Assembly: GCA_041936745.1 (NCBI GenBank)
Contig: JBHGWS010000016.1
Location: 1 to 10,961, forward strand
Origin: Darwinibacter acetoxidans_A
GTDB lineage: Bacteria; Bacillota; Limnochordia; Darwinibacteriales; Darwinibacteriaceae
Direction: 5' to 3'
Length of the DNA stretch: 10,961 bases
Positions 1 to 5,584 of this stretch are shown one piece after another. Below the pieces are notes generated by a model, which saw only the letters and a list, made by a program, of their open reading frames with translations, searched no databases and was not told the DNA's origin. Both the position numbers and the translations under genes were made by a program. Each line of letters begins with the position of its first letter. Position 1 is the first letter of the stretch.

Positions 1-56
1 GCCCCTAAAGATAAGAACAAAATTAAGATAAATAGTACAGCGTTGAATTTTTTCAA
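1..56 (-). CDS. 5' end of an exported or membrane-anchored protein (partial)
   Basis: The window shows only the first 18 codons of this gene, which runs off the left edge. The translation from the TTG start at 56-54 is MKKFNAVLFILILFLSLG: two lysines, then an unbroken hydrophobic stretch, which is the N-region and H-region of a signal peptide or N-terminal anchor. A ribosome binding site (AAAGGA, complement of 66-71) lies about 9 nt before the TTG. An ATG in another frame a few bases upstream gives a polar, non-signal sequence, so the TTG start is preferred. The function cannot be told. It is divergent from the DUF951 gene. The call rests only on the start signals and hydrophobicity. Confidence 0.5.
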   Translation of the reverse strand, partial: MKKFNAVLFILILFLSLG

Positions 57-117
57 GTCTGTTCATCCTTTCTTATGCTTTCTTCTCTATTTCTCGCCGC
101 CGCCGGCGATACCTCCC

Positions 118-145
118 GTTGTTTAGGAAAGAGATGTGATATAAT
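118..145 (+). promoter_or_regulatory. Predicted sigma-A promoter with extended -10, for the DUF951 gene
   Basis: A perfect extended -10, TGATATAAT, lies at 137-145 (TATAAT at 140-145). A GTTGTT at 118-123 gives a 16-nt spacer as a weak -35. Transcription would start near 152, giving a leader of about 28 nt with the GGAGGA ribosome binding site at 168-173. Confidence 0.6.
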
Positions 146-179
146 AATTACCAGCAAGATAGAATTTGGAGGAATGGGT

Positions 180-347
180 ATGTATGCAGTAGGGCAGATT
201 CTCCGCCTGCGTAAAAAACACCCCTGCGGCGGCGACACTTGGGAGGTACTTAAATCCGGTGTGGATATGCGCCTCAAATGCGCCACCTGCGGCCGTGTAA
301 TTTTAATTGCCAGGGATAAATTAACCCGCCAAGTCAGGGGCGGTTAA
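180..347 (+). CDS. DUF951 family small protein, 55 aa
   Basis: This is a short cytoplasmic protein of the DUF951 family, which is widespread in Bacillota and has no established biochemical role. It shows the family pattern: an N-terminal VGQILRL strand, then KKHPCGGDTWEV (residues 12-23), DMRLKC (29-34) and CATCGR (34-39). His14, Cys16, Cys34 and Cys37 are placed as metal ligands would be in a small zinc-ribbon or RNA-binding-like fold; that reading is inference. Two in-frame ATGs lie at 174 and 180. GGAGGA at 168-173 touches the first but has a proper 6-nt gap to the second, so 180 is chosen. An upstream extension to an ATG at 75 would cross the promoter and is not credible. In relatives DUF951 genes often sit just before ychF; here the ATPase and queT genes come between. 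Confidence 0.85.
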   Translation: MYAVGQILRLRKKHPCGGDTWEVLKSGVDMRLKCATCGRVILIARDKLTRQVRGG

Positions 348-352
348 ACACC

Positions 353-402
353 ACCTCCTTTGGGTGAATATATTAAAGGGAGTTTTGAATTCCAAAGGAG
401 GT
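353..402 (+). promoter_or_regulatory. Inverted repeat that can hide the ATPase gene's ribosome binding site
   Basis: ACCTCCTTTGG (353-363) is the exact reverse complement of CCAAAGGAGGT (392-402), with a 28-nt loop. The right arm is the very strong Shine-Dalgarno of the gene starting at 410. In the transcript an 11-bp helix would close off that site completely. The left arm also matches the anti-Shine-Dalgarno tail of 16S rRNA. No T-run follows, so it is not an intrinsic terminator. Control of translation initiation is inferred from structure only. Confidence 0.5.
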
Positions 403-409
403 CTTAAAT

Positions 410-1462
410 ATGGCCATGCGCCGCCGGCTGTTTGCCGGCAGTAATACCGGCCGCGGGTTTCATTCGTTCTTTGATCAAATCATTGGGGAAGATGCCAGGC
501 GCCTTTATCTTTTAAAAGGCGGGCCGGGAACCGGCAAATCAAGGTTTATGAAAGAAGTGGCTTCAGCGCTTAAAAAAGAGGTTTCCGCCCAGGAACTTTT
601 TTTCTGCAGTTCCGACGCCAACTCTTTGGACGCCGTTTCTTTCCCAAAACTGGGTGTTGCTTTAATGGACGCAACAGCACCTCACCAAAGGGATGCGGAG
701 TGGCCGGGCTTGCGGGACGAGTTGATCTATTTGGGAAATTTCTGGTCGCAGGCAGGGTTAGCCGCCAGAAGGGAAGAAATTATAGCTGAGGGGCTTGCTA
801 AAAACCGCTTTTTTGCCGGTGCTTTCCGCTATCTGCAGGCGGCCAGATTGATGGAGGAAAATATCGCCTCTCGCAGTAACAAAGCAGAAAACGGCAGATT
901 GGGCAGGGAAGTATTTGAGCTGCTAAAAGAAAACAGGAGCCCGGGCAAAGGCTCGGTACGCCGTTTGTTTGCCTCAGCAATCACGCCTGCCGGTTATGTC
1001 AGCTATATTGCTGAGTTGGCCTCGAATTGTGAAAATGTCTTTATTTTAACCGGCCTGCCCGGGACCGGGAAGTCAGACTATCTCCAAAGTGTTGTGCGGC
1101 AGGCAGTTTTTATGGGGTTGGAAGCCGAGGCCTATTATTACCCCTTGGATCCCCGTAAAATACTGCATGTCTTAATACCAAAGCTGGAATTGGCGGTTCT
1201 TACGGCCGTCCCTTGGGATGACTTGACAGATATTTCCGGGCCCAGAATTGATTTTGGCGGCGGCTTGGACCTCAAGGCAGATGCTGACTTCCAACTTCTG
1301 CAGAATCTTTTCAACTGCGCCGTAAGATCGCTGCGGGAGGCGCAGAAAGTGCATTTGAAATTGGAACAGCACTACGCGGCCAATATGGATTGGGCCGCCT
1401 TGGATGTTTACCGAGGGGAAGTAATCAAACAAATTTTAAGTTACAAGAAGCGGTCTTTGTAG
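410..1462 (+). CDS. Tandem P-loop ATPase of unknown function, 350 aa (PRK06851-like)
   Basis: The protein has two P-loop modules in one chain. The first Walker A is GGPGTGKS (residues 37-44) and the second GLPGTGKS (215-222). Each is followed some 20-25 residues later by a comparable block: FFCSSDANSLDAV (64-76) in the first and YYYPLDPRKILHV (242-254) in the second, which suggests an internal duplication. The opening FAGSNTGRGFHSF (8-20) and the DATAPH segment (87-92) recall a family of uncharacterised Bacillota ATPases listed as PRK06851. No signal peptide or membrane segment is seen, so it is probably cytoplasmic. No catalytic partner domain (protease, nuclease, helicase) is recognisable, so the work driven by ATP is unknown. 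A perfect AAAGGAGGT lies 7 nt before the ATG. The stop overlaps the convergent queT gene by 22 bp. Confidence 0.75.
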   Translation: MAMRRRLFAGSNTGRGFHSFFDQIIGEDARRLYLLKGGPGTGKSRFMKEVASALKKEVSAQELFFCSSDANSLDAVSFPKLGVALMDATAPHQRDAEWPGLRDELIYLGNFWSQAGLAARREEIIAEGLAKNRFFAGAFRYLQAARLMEENIASRSNKAENGRLGREVFELLKENRSPGKGSVRRLFASAITPAGYVSYIAELASNCENVFILTGLPGTGKSDYLQSVVRQAVFMGLEAEAYYYPLDPRKILHVLIPKLELAVLTAVPWDDLTDISGPRIDFGGGLDLKADADFQLLQNLFNCAVRSLREAQKVHLKLEQHYAANMDWAALDVYRGEVIKQILSYKKRSL

Positions 1463-1899
1463 CGGCGGGCGAAACGTAAAAGGGGGATTCCCAGGCCTAA
1501 GATAACTACGCTCTGCCCGAAACCTATCGTTAGGACGATAAACCAATAGGATTGGGGCAGCTGGAAAACAAACCGCAGGTAGAGGCTGACTAAAAGGGCA
1601 TTTAAGACAATAGGCGAGGCGTACGCCAGCCAAGTATCCCGGTACCTGTAAGTTAGGTAAGCGGCGATTAGGCTGACTAAGCTGCCGCCGAAAATATCCC
1701 AGGGGCCAAAGCCGCCCAAGATATTGGCCAGCATTACACCTACGTAAATACCGCCGATCGCCTCGGGAAAAACCATAGGCAGTAAGGTAAGGGCTTCGGC
1801 AACCCGGAATTGAATGGGCCCGAAGCTGGCAAATTGAAAAGCGAAAACTAACACAATGTAAAGGGCGGCGATTAATCCACCGTTGGCCCAGCGTTTCAT
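1441..1899 (-). CDS. queT: QueT family ECF transporter S component (queuosine precursor uptake)
   Basis: This is a 152-residue integral membrane protein with about five or six hydrophobic segments. QueT proteins are substrate-capture (S) subunits of energy-coupling-factor transporters and are thought to import queuosine precursors such as preQ1 for tRNA modification. The family signature is clear: FGPIQFRVAEALTLLP (residues 26-41) and GPWDIFGGSLVSL (65-77). The last helix ends in GLGIPLLRFARR, with a Gln (129) where I recall a Glu in relatives. The start at 1899 is supported by GAGGAGG (complement of 1907-1913), 7 nt away; the reading frame stays open further upstream but that part is polar and runs into ychF. 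The ATPase and T subunits of the transporter are not in the window. No preQ1 riboswitch is evident upstream. The 3' end overlaps the ATPase gene. Confidence 0.88.
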   Translation of the reverse strand: MKRWANGGLIAALYIVLVFAFQFASFGPIQFRVAEALTLLPMVFPEAIGGIYVGVMLANILGGFGPWDIFGGSLVSLIAAYLTYRYRDTWLAYASPIVLNALLVSLYLRFVFQLPQSYWFIVLTIGFGQSVVILGLGIPLLRFARRYKDRFL

Positions 1900-1922
1900 G
1901 ATAGTGCCTCCTCGTATACTTT

Positions 1923-1951
1923 TTGACTGTCTTTCAGTTTCTCCATATCCT
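1923..1951 (+). promoter_or_regulatory. Predicted sigma-A promoter of ychF
   Basis: TTGACT at 1923-1928 and TATCCT at 1946-1951 are separated by 17 nt. Transcription would begin near 1958, about 10 nt before the AGGAGG at 1968-1973. It lies in the 82-bp gap shared with the divergent queT gene. Confidence 0.6.
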
Positions 1952-1981
1952 TTAGTTTTCCTTGTGTAGGAGGGAAAATAA

Positions 1982-3049
1982 GTGGCATTACAAATCGGTA
2001 TCATTGGTCTACCCAATGTAGGCAAATCCACTTTATTTAACGCTCTCACTAAAATGGAGGTGCCCGCGGCGAATTATCCTTTCTGTACGATCGAGCCAAA
2101 TCAAGGGGTTGTGCTCGTGCCCGATCCCCGTTTGGAGATGATCGCTAAAGTCAGCAAACCTAAAATTTTGACGGGCGACACCATCGAATTTGTGGATATC
2201 GCCGGTTTGGTGCCCGGCGCCAGCAAAGGGGAAGGTTTAGGCAACCAATTCTTGGCGCATATCCGGGAGGTTGACGCCTTAGCCCACGTAGTGCGCCTTT
2301 TTTCCGATGATAAGGTGGTTAACCACCTGGGGGAGATTGATCCTATTCGGGATATTGAAGTTATCGATTTAGAACTTATTTTAGCCGATCTGGAGGTCAT
2401 AAGCAGAAGGCGGGAGAGGACAACTAGGATGTTGAAGACGGGCAAGCCGTCTTACCGTAAAGAATTAGAGCTTCTGCAGGAATATGAAGATGCCTTACAG
2501 CAGGGCATTCCGCTCAGGCAGACGGCTCTTCCCCAATTAGGGGATTTACCGCTTTTATCATTTAAACCGGTAATGTACGTGGCCAACGTCAGTGAGGAAA
2601 ACGCCGGGGCCGCTCAAGCCTTGATCGATTGGGCCAAAAAAGAAGGTGCGACGGTAATCCCCATCGCCGCAGAATTTGAAATGGAGTTAAGCCAGTTGGC
2701 TCCGGAGGAAGCATCCTTGTTTCGGGCCGAAATGGGCGAGGACAAGCCCGCCTTACACCGGTTAGTGGCTGCGGGATTAGAGCTATTGGATTTAATCACT
2801 TTTTATACAATTAAAGGGCCTGAAACCAGATCATGGATTATTTCCCGGGGAATACCAGCTCCTCAGGCCGCGGGGAAAATCCACACCGATATGGAAAGGG
2901 GCTTTATTCGGGCCGAAGTAATCCCTTGGGACATTTTGGTTCAAGAAGGATCGGTTGCGGCCTGCAGGGAAAAGGGGCTGCAGAGGATTGAAGGCAAAGA
3001 TTATTTGGTCGCCGACGGAGATGTTATTTTCTTCCGTTTCAATGTTTGA
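1982..3049 (+). CDS. ychF: Redox-regulated ATPase YchF (Obg/OLA1 family)
   Basis: YchF/OLA1 is a cytosolic Obg-related P-loop NTPase that prefers ATP to GTP, associates with ribosomes and has been linked to stress and translation control. Seen here: G1 GLPNVGKST (residues 9-17), the G3 region VDIAGLVPGASKGEG (71-85), and NVSE (202-205) in place of the NKxD of GTPases, which fits ATP specificity. A helical coiled insert spans about 120-180. The C-terminal TGS domain covers about 265-355, with FYTIKGPETRSW, the basic AGKIHTDMERGFIRAEV block and a VADGDVIFFRF ending. At 355 residues it is near full family length. The GTG start has AGGAGG 8 nt upstream. The rpsF promoter overlaps its stop codon. 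Confidence 0.97.
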   Translation: MALQIGIIGLPNVGKSTLFNALTKMEVPAANYPFCTIEPNQGVVLVPDPRLEMIAKVSKPKILTGDTIEFVDIAGLVPGASKGEGLGNQFLAHIREVDALAHVVRLFSDDKVVNHLGEIDPIRDIEVIDLELILADLEVISRRRERTTRMLKTGKPSYRKELELLQEYEDALQQGIPLRQTALPQLGDLPLLSFKPVMYVANVSEENAGAAQALIDWAKKEGATVIPIAAEFEMELSQLAPEEASLFRAEMGEDKPALHRLVAAGLELLDLITFYTIKGPETRSWIISRGIPAPQAAGKIHTDMERGFIRAEVIPWDILVQEGSVAACREKGLQRIEGKDYLVADGDVIFFRFNV

Positions 3050-3074
3050 CTTCGTATAATCACGGTGATATAAT
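3046..3074 (+). promoter_or_regulatory. Strong predicted promoter of the rpsF-ssb-rpsR operon
   Basis: TTGACT at 3046-3051 and TATAAT at 3069-3074 have an ideal 17-nt spacer, and TGA just before the -10 makes it extended. The -35 overlaps the ychF stop codon (TGA 3047-3049). A second TATAAT lies at 3055-3060 without a well-placed -35. Transcription should start around 3081. Confidence 0.8.
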
Positions 3075-3086
3075 TAACCTGCCCTT

Positions 3087-3106
3087 GCCCTAAGTGCGCT
3101 TAGGGC
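3087..3106 (+). promoter_or_regulatory. Hairpin in the rpsF 5' leader
   Basis: GCCCTAAG (3087-3094) and CTTAGGGC (3099-3106) form a perfect 8-bp stem with a TGCG loop, only a few bases after the predicted transcription start and about 14 nt before the rpsF ribosome binding site. rpsF leaders in many bacteria carry an S6:S18-binding element with a CCG trinucleotide; no CCG is found in this leader, so it is not a clear copy of that motif. It could be a divergent version or an mRNA-stabilising 5' hairpin. Confidence 0.5.
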
Positions 3107-3135
3107 CATATGTCCAGAAGGGAGGTGGAGCTGCG

Positions 3136-3426
3136 GTGCGTGCATACGAATTAATGGTTATTTATGCCCCGGATTTGGATGAAGAGGGCCTGGAGGCCCA
3201 GATTGAAAGAACAACTCAACTGCTTACCAATGTGGGCGGTGAAGTTGAAAAAGTCGATCAGTGGGGCAAACGCCGTTTCGCATACGAAATTGAAGACAAC
3301 ACCGAAGGCTTCTATGTGGTGATCGATTTTCAAGCAGAAGGCGGGGCGACTTCCGAGGTCGAACGTATTCTCAAGATCACCCCTGAAGTCGTGCGTTATC
3401 TGCTCGTTCGAAGAGATCAAGAATGA
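3136..3426 (+). CDS. rpsF: 30S ribosomal protein bS6
   Basis: bS6 binds the platform of the 30S subunit as a pair with bS18. The 96-residue product opens with the typical MRAYELMVIYAPDLDEE and carries the family's central QWGKRRFAYEI and GFYVVIDF strands (about residues 41-67), then ends in RILKITPEVVRYLLVRRD. The length matches the family (about 95 residues). The start is the GTG at 3136, with GGGAGGTGG (3120-3128) upstream; an in-frame GTG at 3094 would add 14 residues foreign to bS6 and lies in the leader hairpin. It is the first gene of an operon with ssb and rpsR, the classic bacterial order. S6/S18 autoregulation is known in other bacteria and possible here through the leader. Confidence 0.97.
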   Translation: MRAYELMVIYAPDLDEEGLEAQIERTTQLLTNVGGEVEKVDQWGKRRFAYEIEDNTEGFYVVIDFQAEGGATSEVERILKITPEVVRYLLVRRDQE

Positions 3427-3444
3427 GCTAAGGAGTGACTATAG

Positions 3445-3834
3445 GTGTTAAACAAAAGTATTCTGATTGGGCGACTCGTGGCTGATCCACAACTGCGTTA
3501 TACCCAAACGGGTATCGCCGTAACGAATTTTACTCTCGCGGTGAACCGCTCTTTTGTTTCGCAGAGCGGGGAAAGAGAAGCTGATTTCATTGATATCGTA
3601 GTTTGGCGGAAACTGGCGGAAACCTGCGCCAATTATTTAAACAAAGGGCGTTTGGTGGCAGTCAGCGGCCGCCTGCAGATCCGTTCCTACGAAGATCAAA
3701 ACGGTATCAGGAGAAAGGCTGCCGAAGTAGTGGCAGACGAGGTCCGGTTTTTGGACCGGGCGCGCGATAGTGATGGCCAACAGGAAGAAATAGATGGGCC
3801 GCCCGAACCAGAATTTGACGATGTTCCGTTCTAA
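3445..3834 (+). CDS. ssb: Single-stranded DNA-binding protein
   Basis: SSB coats single-stranded DNA in replication, recombination and repair and recruits partner proteins through its C-terminal tip. The OB fold spans about residues 1-105: LNKSILIGRL, DPQLRYTQTG, VTNFTLAVNRSF, ADFIDIVVWRKLAE and GRLVAVSGRLQIRSYED. A short acidic linker of about 20 residues leads to the canonical tip DDVPF (125-129). At 129 residues it is on the short side, because the glycine/glutamine-rich linker seen in many homologues is nearly missing. The start is GTG with AGGAG 9 nt upstream. The gene begins 18 nt after rpsF and ends 22 nt before rpsR, so the three are surely co-transcribed. Confidence 0.97.
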   Translation: MLNKSILIGRLVADPQLRYTQTGIAVTNFTLAVNRSFVSQSGEREADFIDIVVWRKLAETCANYLNKGRLVAVSGRLQIRSYEDQNGIRRKAAEVVADEVRFLDRARDSDGQQEEIDGPPEPEFDDVPF

Positions 3835-3856
3835 TTAGTGGTTTGGAGGCGAGATA

Positions 3857-4087
3857 ATGGCTAGAGAAAGAGGTCGTAGAGGCAGAAGAAGGATTTGTTC
3901 GTTTTGCGTAGACAAAATCGAGCAGATCGATTATAAGGAAGTCGGCCGCCTGCGCCGGTACATGACAGACCGGGGCAAAATTCTACCGCGGCGGATCTCC
4001 GGCAACTGCGCTAAGCATCAACGACAGCTGACGACTGCAATCAAAAGAGCCCGTTATATGGCTTTAATGCCTTATACGATTGACTAA
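3857..4087 (+). CDS. rpsR: 30S ribosomal protein bS18 (zinc-binding form)
   Basis: bS18 forms the heterodimer with bS6 on the 30S platform. The 76-residue protein has a basic N terminus (ARERGRRGRRR), the core IDYKEVGRLRRYMTDRGKILP (residues 24-44) and the tail CAKHQRQLTTAIKRARYMAL (51-70). Cys14, Cys17, Cys51 and His54 form a CxxC...CxxH set typical of the zinc-binding (C+) version; many bacteria have a cysteine-free copy instead, often induced by zinc shortage. GGAGG lies 7 nt before the ATG. A terminator-like hairpin starts 10 nt after the stop. Confidence 0.97.
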   Translation: MARERGRRGRRRICSFCVDKIEQIDYKEVGRLRRYMTDRGKILPRRISGNCAKHQRQLTTAIKRARYMALMPYTID

Positions 4088-4096
4088 AGTCTTGGG

Positions 4097-4121
4097 AGGA
4101 GCAGCTTAGCTGCTCCTTTTT
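4097..4121 (+). terminator. Intrinsic terminator between rpsR and yybS
   Basis: AGGAGCAGC (4097-4105) pairs with GCTGCTCCT (4109-4117) over a TTA loop, followed by a T-run (TTTTT at 4117-4121). yybS starts only 28 nt later with no clear promoter in between, so it probably works as a partial terminator that lowers expression of yybS-rplI-lonC relative to the ribosomal genes. Confidence 0.8.
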
Positions 4122-4148
4122 GAATACGAGTCCGGGAGTTGCAGATAC

Positions 4149-5078
4149 ATGAAAACAAAATCACTAACTGAAGGGGCTATGCTGGCGGTACTAACGGTTT
4201 TGCTGACCGTTGTCAGTGAATACTTTGTTTTTGTGGTTTTTATAGTACCTGTCCCTTTGGTGCTTTTGGTTTATCGCCATGGCTTAAAAATGGGGATTAT
4301 TACTGCATTTGCCGCTGCGGCAGTAACGGGGCTTGTAACCGGCCAGATACTCTCGGGGATCAGCATTATTATTTTCGGCGTTCTGGGAGTAGCCTTAGGC
4401 ATGGCTTTAAGGGAAAAATTTTCTTTCAGCAAGACACTCATTGCCGGTGTTTTGGCGAGCTTGGTGATTACCGGCCTCAGCGTTTTATTATACTTCCTTT
4501 TGTTCGGCCGCGGGTTGTTTTCCGAGATGTCGGAGGCTTTTGCTTTAGCCGGCGAACAAGCGAAGCAGGCTTGGGAAAGTTTGGGCGTTAGCGGGGATGC
4601 CCTGGTTAAGTATGAACAAGCATTGGAAATGGCGCCCGTCCTGCTGAATTGGGGGCTGCCCGCCTTTTTACTTATGTCTGCCGTAATTATGACTTACGTA
4701 AACATGGCTGCAGTCCGCTTAATACTGCGGCGCCTGGGGGAAGAGATTCCCTGGGTCCCGCCTTTTGTGCAGTGGCGGATCCCACCGTATTACAGCCTTT
4801 TTTTATTAGGGGGCCTTTTGTTGGCTAAAACGGCGGAAATATTTTTACTGCCCCCCTTTATTCAGGCTGTGAGTTTAAACCTTTATTTGATTTTCTTCCC
4901 CGTTTATTTAATTTTGGGCACCGCGGTGGTCTGGCATTATTTCAGGGAAAACAACGTGTCCCGATTTTTACGTATTTTGTTTGTGTTCCTCATTTTTTTC
5001 TTACAGCCTTTGGCTCTGATTTTAGTGTTCTTGGGCGTTTTAGACGGATTTCTTGACTTTCGTAAACTGCAAATTTAG
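4149..5078 (+). CDS. yybS: YybS family (DUF2232) polytopic membrane protein
   Basis: The product is a 309-residue membrane protein of the DUF2232 family, whose founding member YybS of Bacillus subtilis also lies beside rpsR and rplI. Its molecular role is not established. About eight hydrophobic segments can be seen: roughly 9-22, 25-42, 48-65, 69-86, 96-118, 165-190, 214-235 and 240-262, plus a last one at 274-300. A polar stretch at 120-163 lies between the fifth and sixth. The WVPPFVQWRIPPYYS block (202-216) before the C-terminal helices is a family-like feature. The ribosome binding site (GGGAG, 4134-4138) is weak and 10 nt from the ATG. It follows the terminator after rpsR, and rplI starts 30 nt downstream. 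The usual next gene gdpP is not here. Confidence 0.85.
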   Translation: MKTKSLTEGAMLAVLTVLLTVVSEYFVFVVFIVPVPLVLLVYRHGLKMGIITAFAAAAVTGLVTGQILSGISIIIFGVLGVALGMALREKFSFSKTLIAGVLASLVITGLSVLLYFLLFGRGLFSEMSEAFALAGEQAKQAWESLGVSGDALVKYEQALEMAPVLLNWGLPAFLLMSAVIMTYVNMAAVRLILRRLGEEIPWVPPFVQWRIPPYYSLFLLGGLLLAKTAEIFLLPPFIQAVSLNLYLIFFPVYLILGTAVVWHYFRENNVSRFLRILFVFLIFFLQPLALILVFLGVLDGFLDFRKLQI

Positions 5079-5108
5079 CCGAAAGGAAACAAAGGGAGTG
5101 GGTGTGGC

Positions 5109-5555
5109 ATGAAGGTGATTTTACAGCAGGATGTAAAAAACATCGGCAAAAAAGGAGAGGTTGTCAACGTAGCCGAAGGTTACGGCCGCAATTTTTTAAT
5201 ACCCAGGGGGTTGGCGGTAGAAGCCAGCGCGGGTAATTTACGACAGGTTGAACACCAAAGGCGGGCCGAAGAAAAGCGGGCCGAGCGGGAGTTAAAAGCC
5301 GCTCAAAAAGTTGCAGCGGAGCTGAAAGGCCGCTCACTCAAGCTGGAGGCGCGCGTTGGGGGGGCGGGGAAACTTTTCGGTTCCATCACATCACAGGAAA
5401 TTGCGGATCAGCTCCGGAGCCAGTTCTCGGTAGAAATTGACAAGAGGAAAATTGAGTTGAGTGAGCCAATTAGGAGCCTAGGATCGTATTCTGTTTTAGT
5501 TAAAGTACATCCCCAAGTCCACGTTACCGTAAACGTGGAAGTTGTGGGGGAATAG
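5109..5555 (+). CDS. rplI: 50S ribosomal protein bL9
   Basis: bL9 binds 23S rRNA near the L1 stalk base and reaches out along the ribosome surface; it affects frame maintenance. The 148-residue protein shows the complete family layout: the RNA-binding N domain (residues 1-40) with MKVILQQDVKNIGKKGEVV and AEGYGRNFLIPRGLA, a long charged connecting helix (about 41-75) and the C domain beginning near 76 with GKLFGSITSQEIAD (87-100) and ending in HPQVHVTVNVEVVGE. GGGAG lies 10 nt before the ATG. It sits in the usual place of the rpsF-rpsR-rplI neighbourhood and lonC follows after 29 nt. Confidence 0.97.
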   Translation: MKVILQQDVKNIGKKGEVVNVAEGYGRNFLIPRGLAVEASAGNLRQVEHQRRAEEKRAERELKAAQKVAAELKGRSLKLEARVGGAGKLFGSITSQEIADQLRSQFSVEIDKRKIELSEPIRSLGSYSVLVKVHPQVHVTVNVEVVGE

Positions 5556-5584
5556 TTAATATTTGGATGAAGGGGCAAACCTAA

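Noticed and set aside
75..179. N-terminal extension of the DUF951 frame back to an ATG at 75.
   Set aside because: It crosses the extended -10 promoter, has no ribosome binding site and adds residues unlike the family; the ATG at 180 has a well-placed GGAGGA.
1900..2049. Upstream extension of queT to 2049.
   Set aside because: The added 50 residues are polar, antisense to the start of ychF, and an AGGAGG-type site precedes the internal ATG at 1899.
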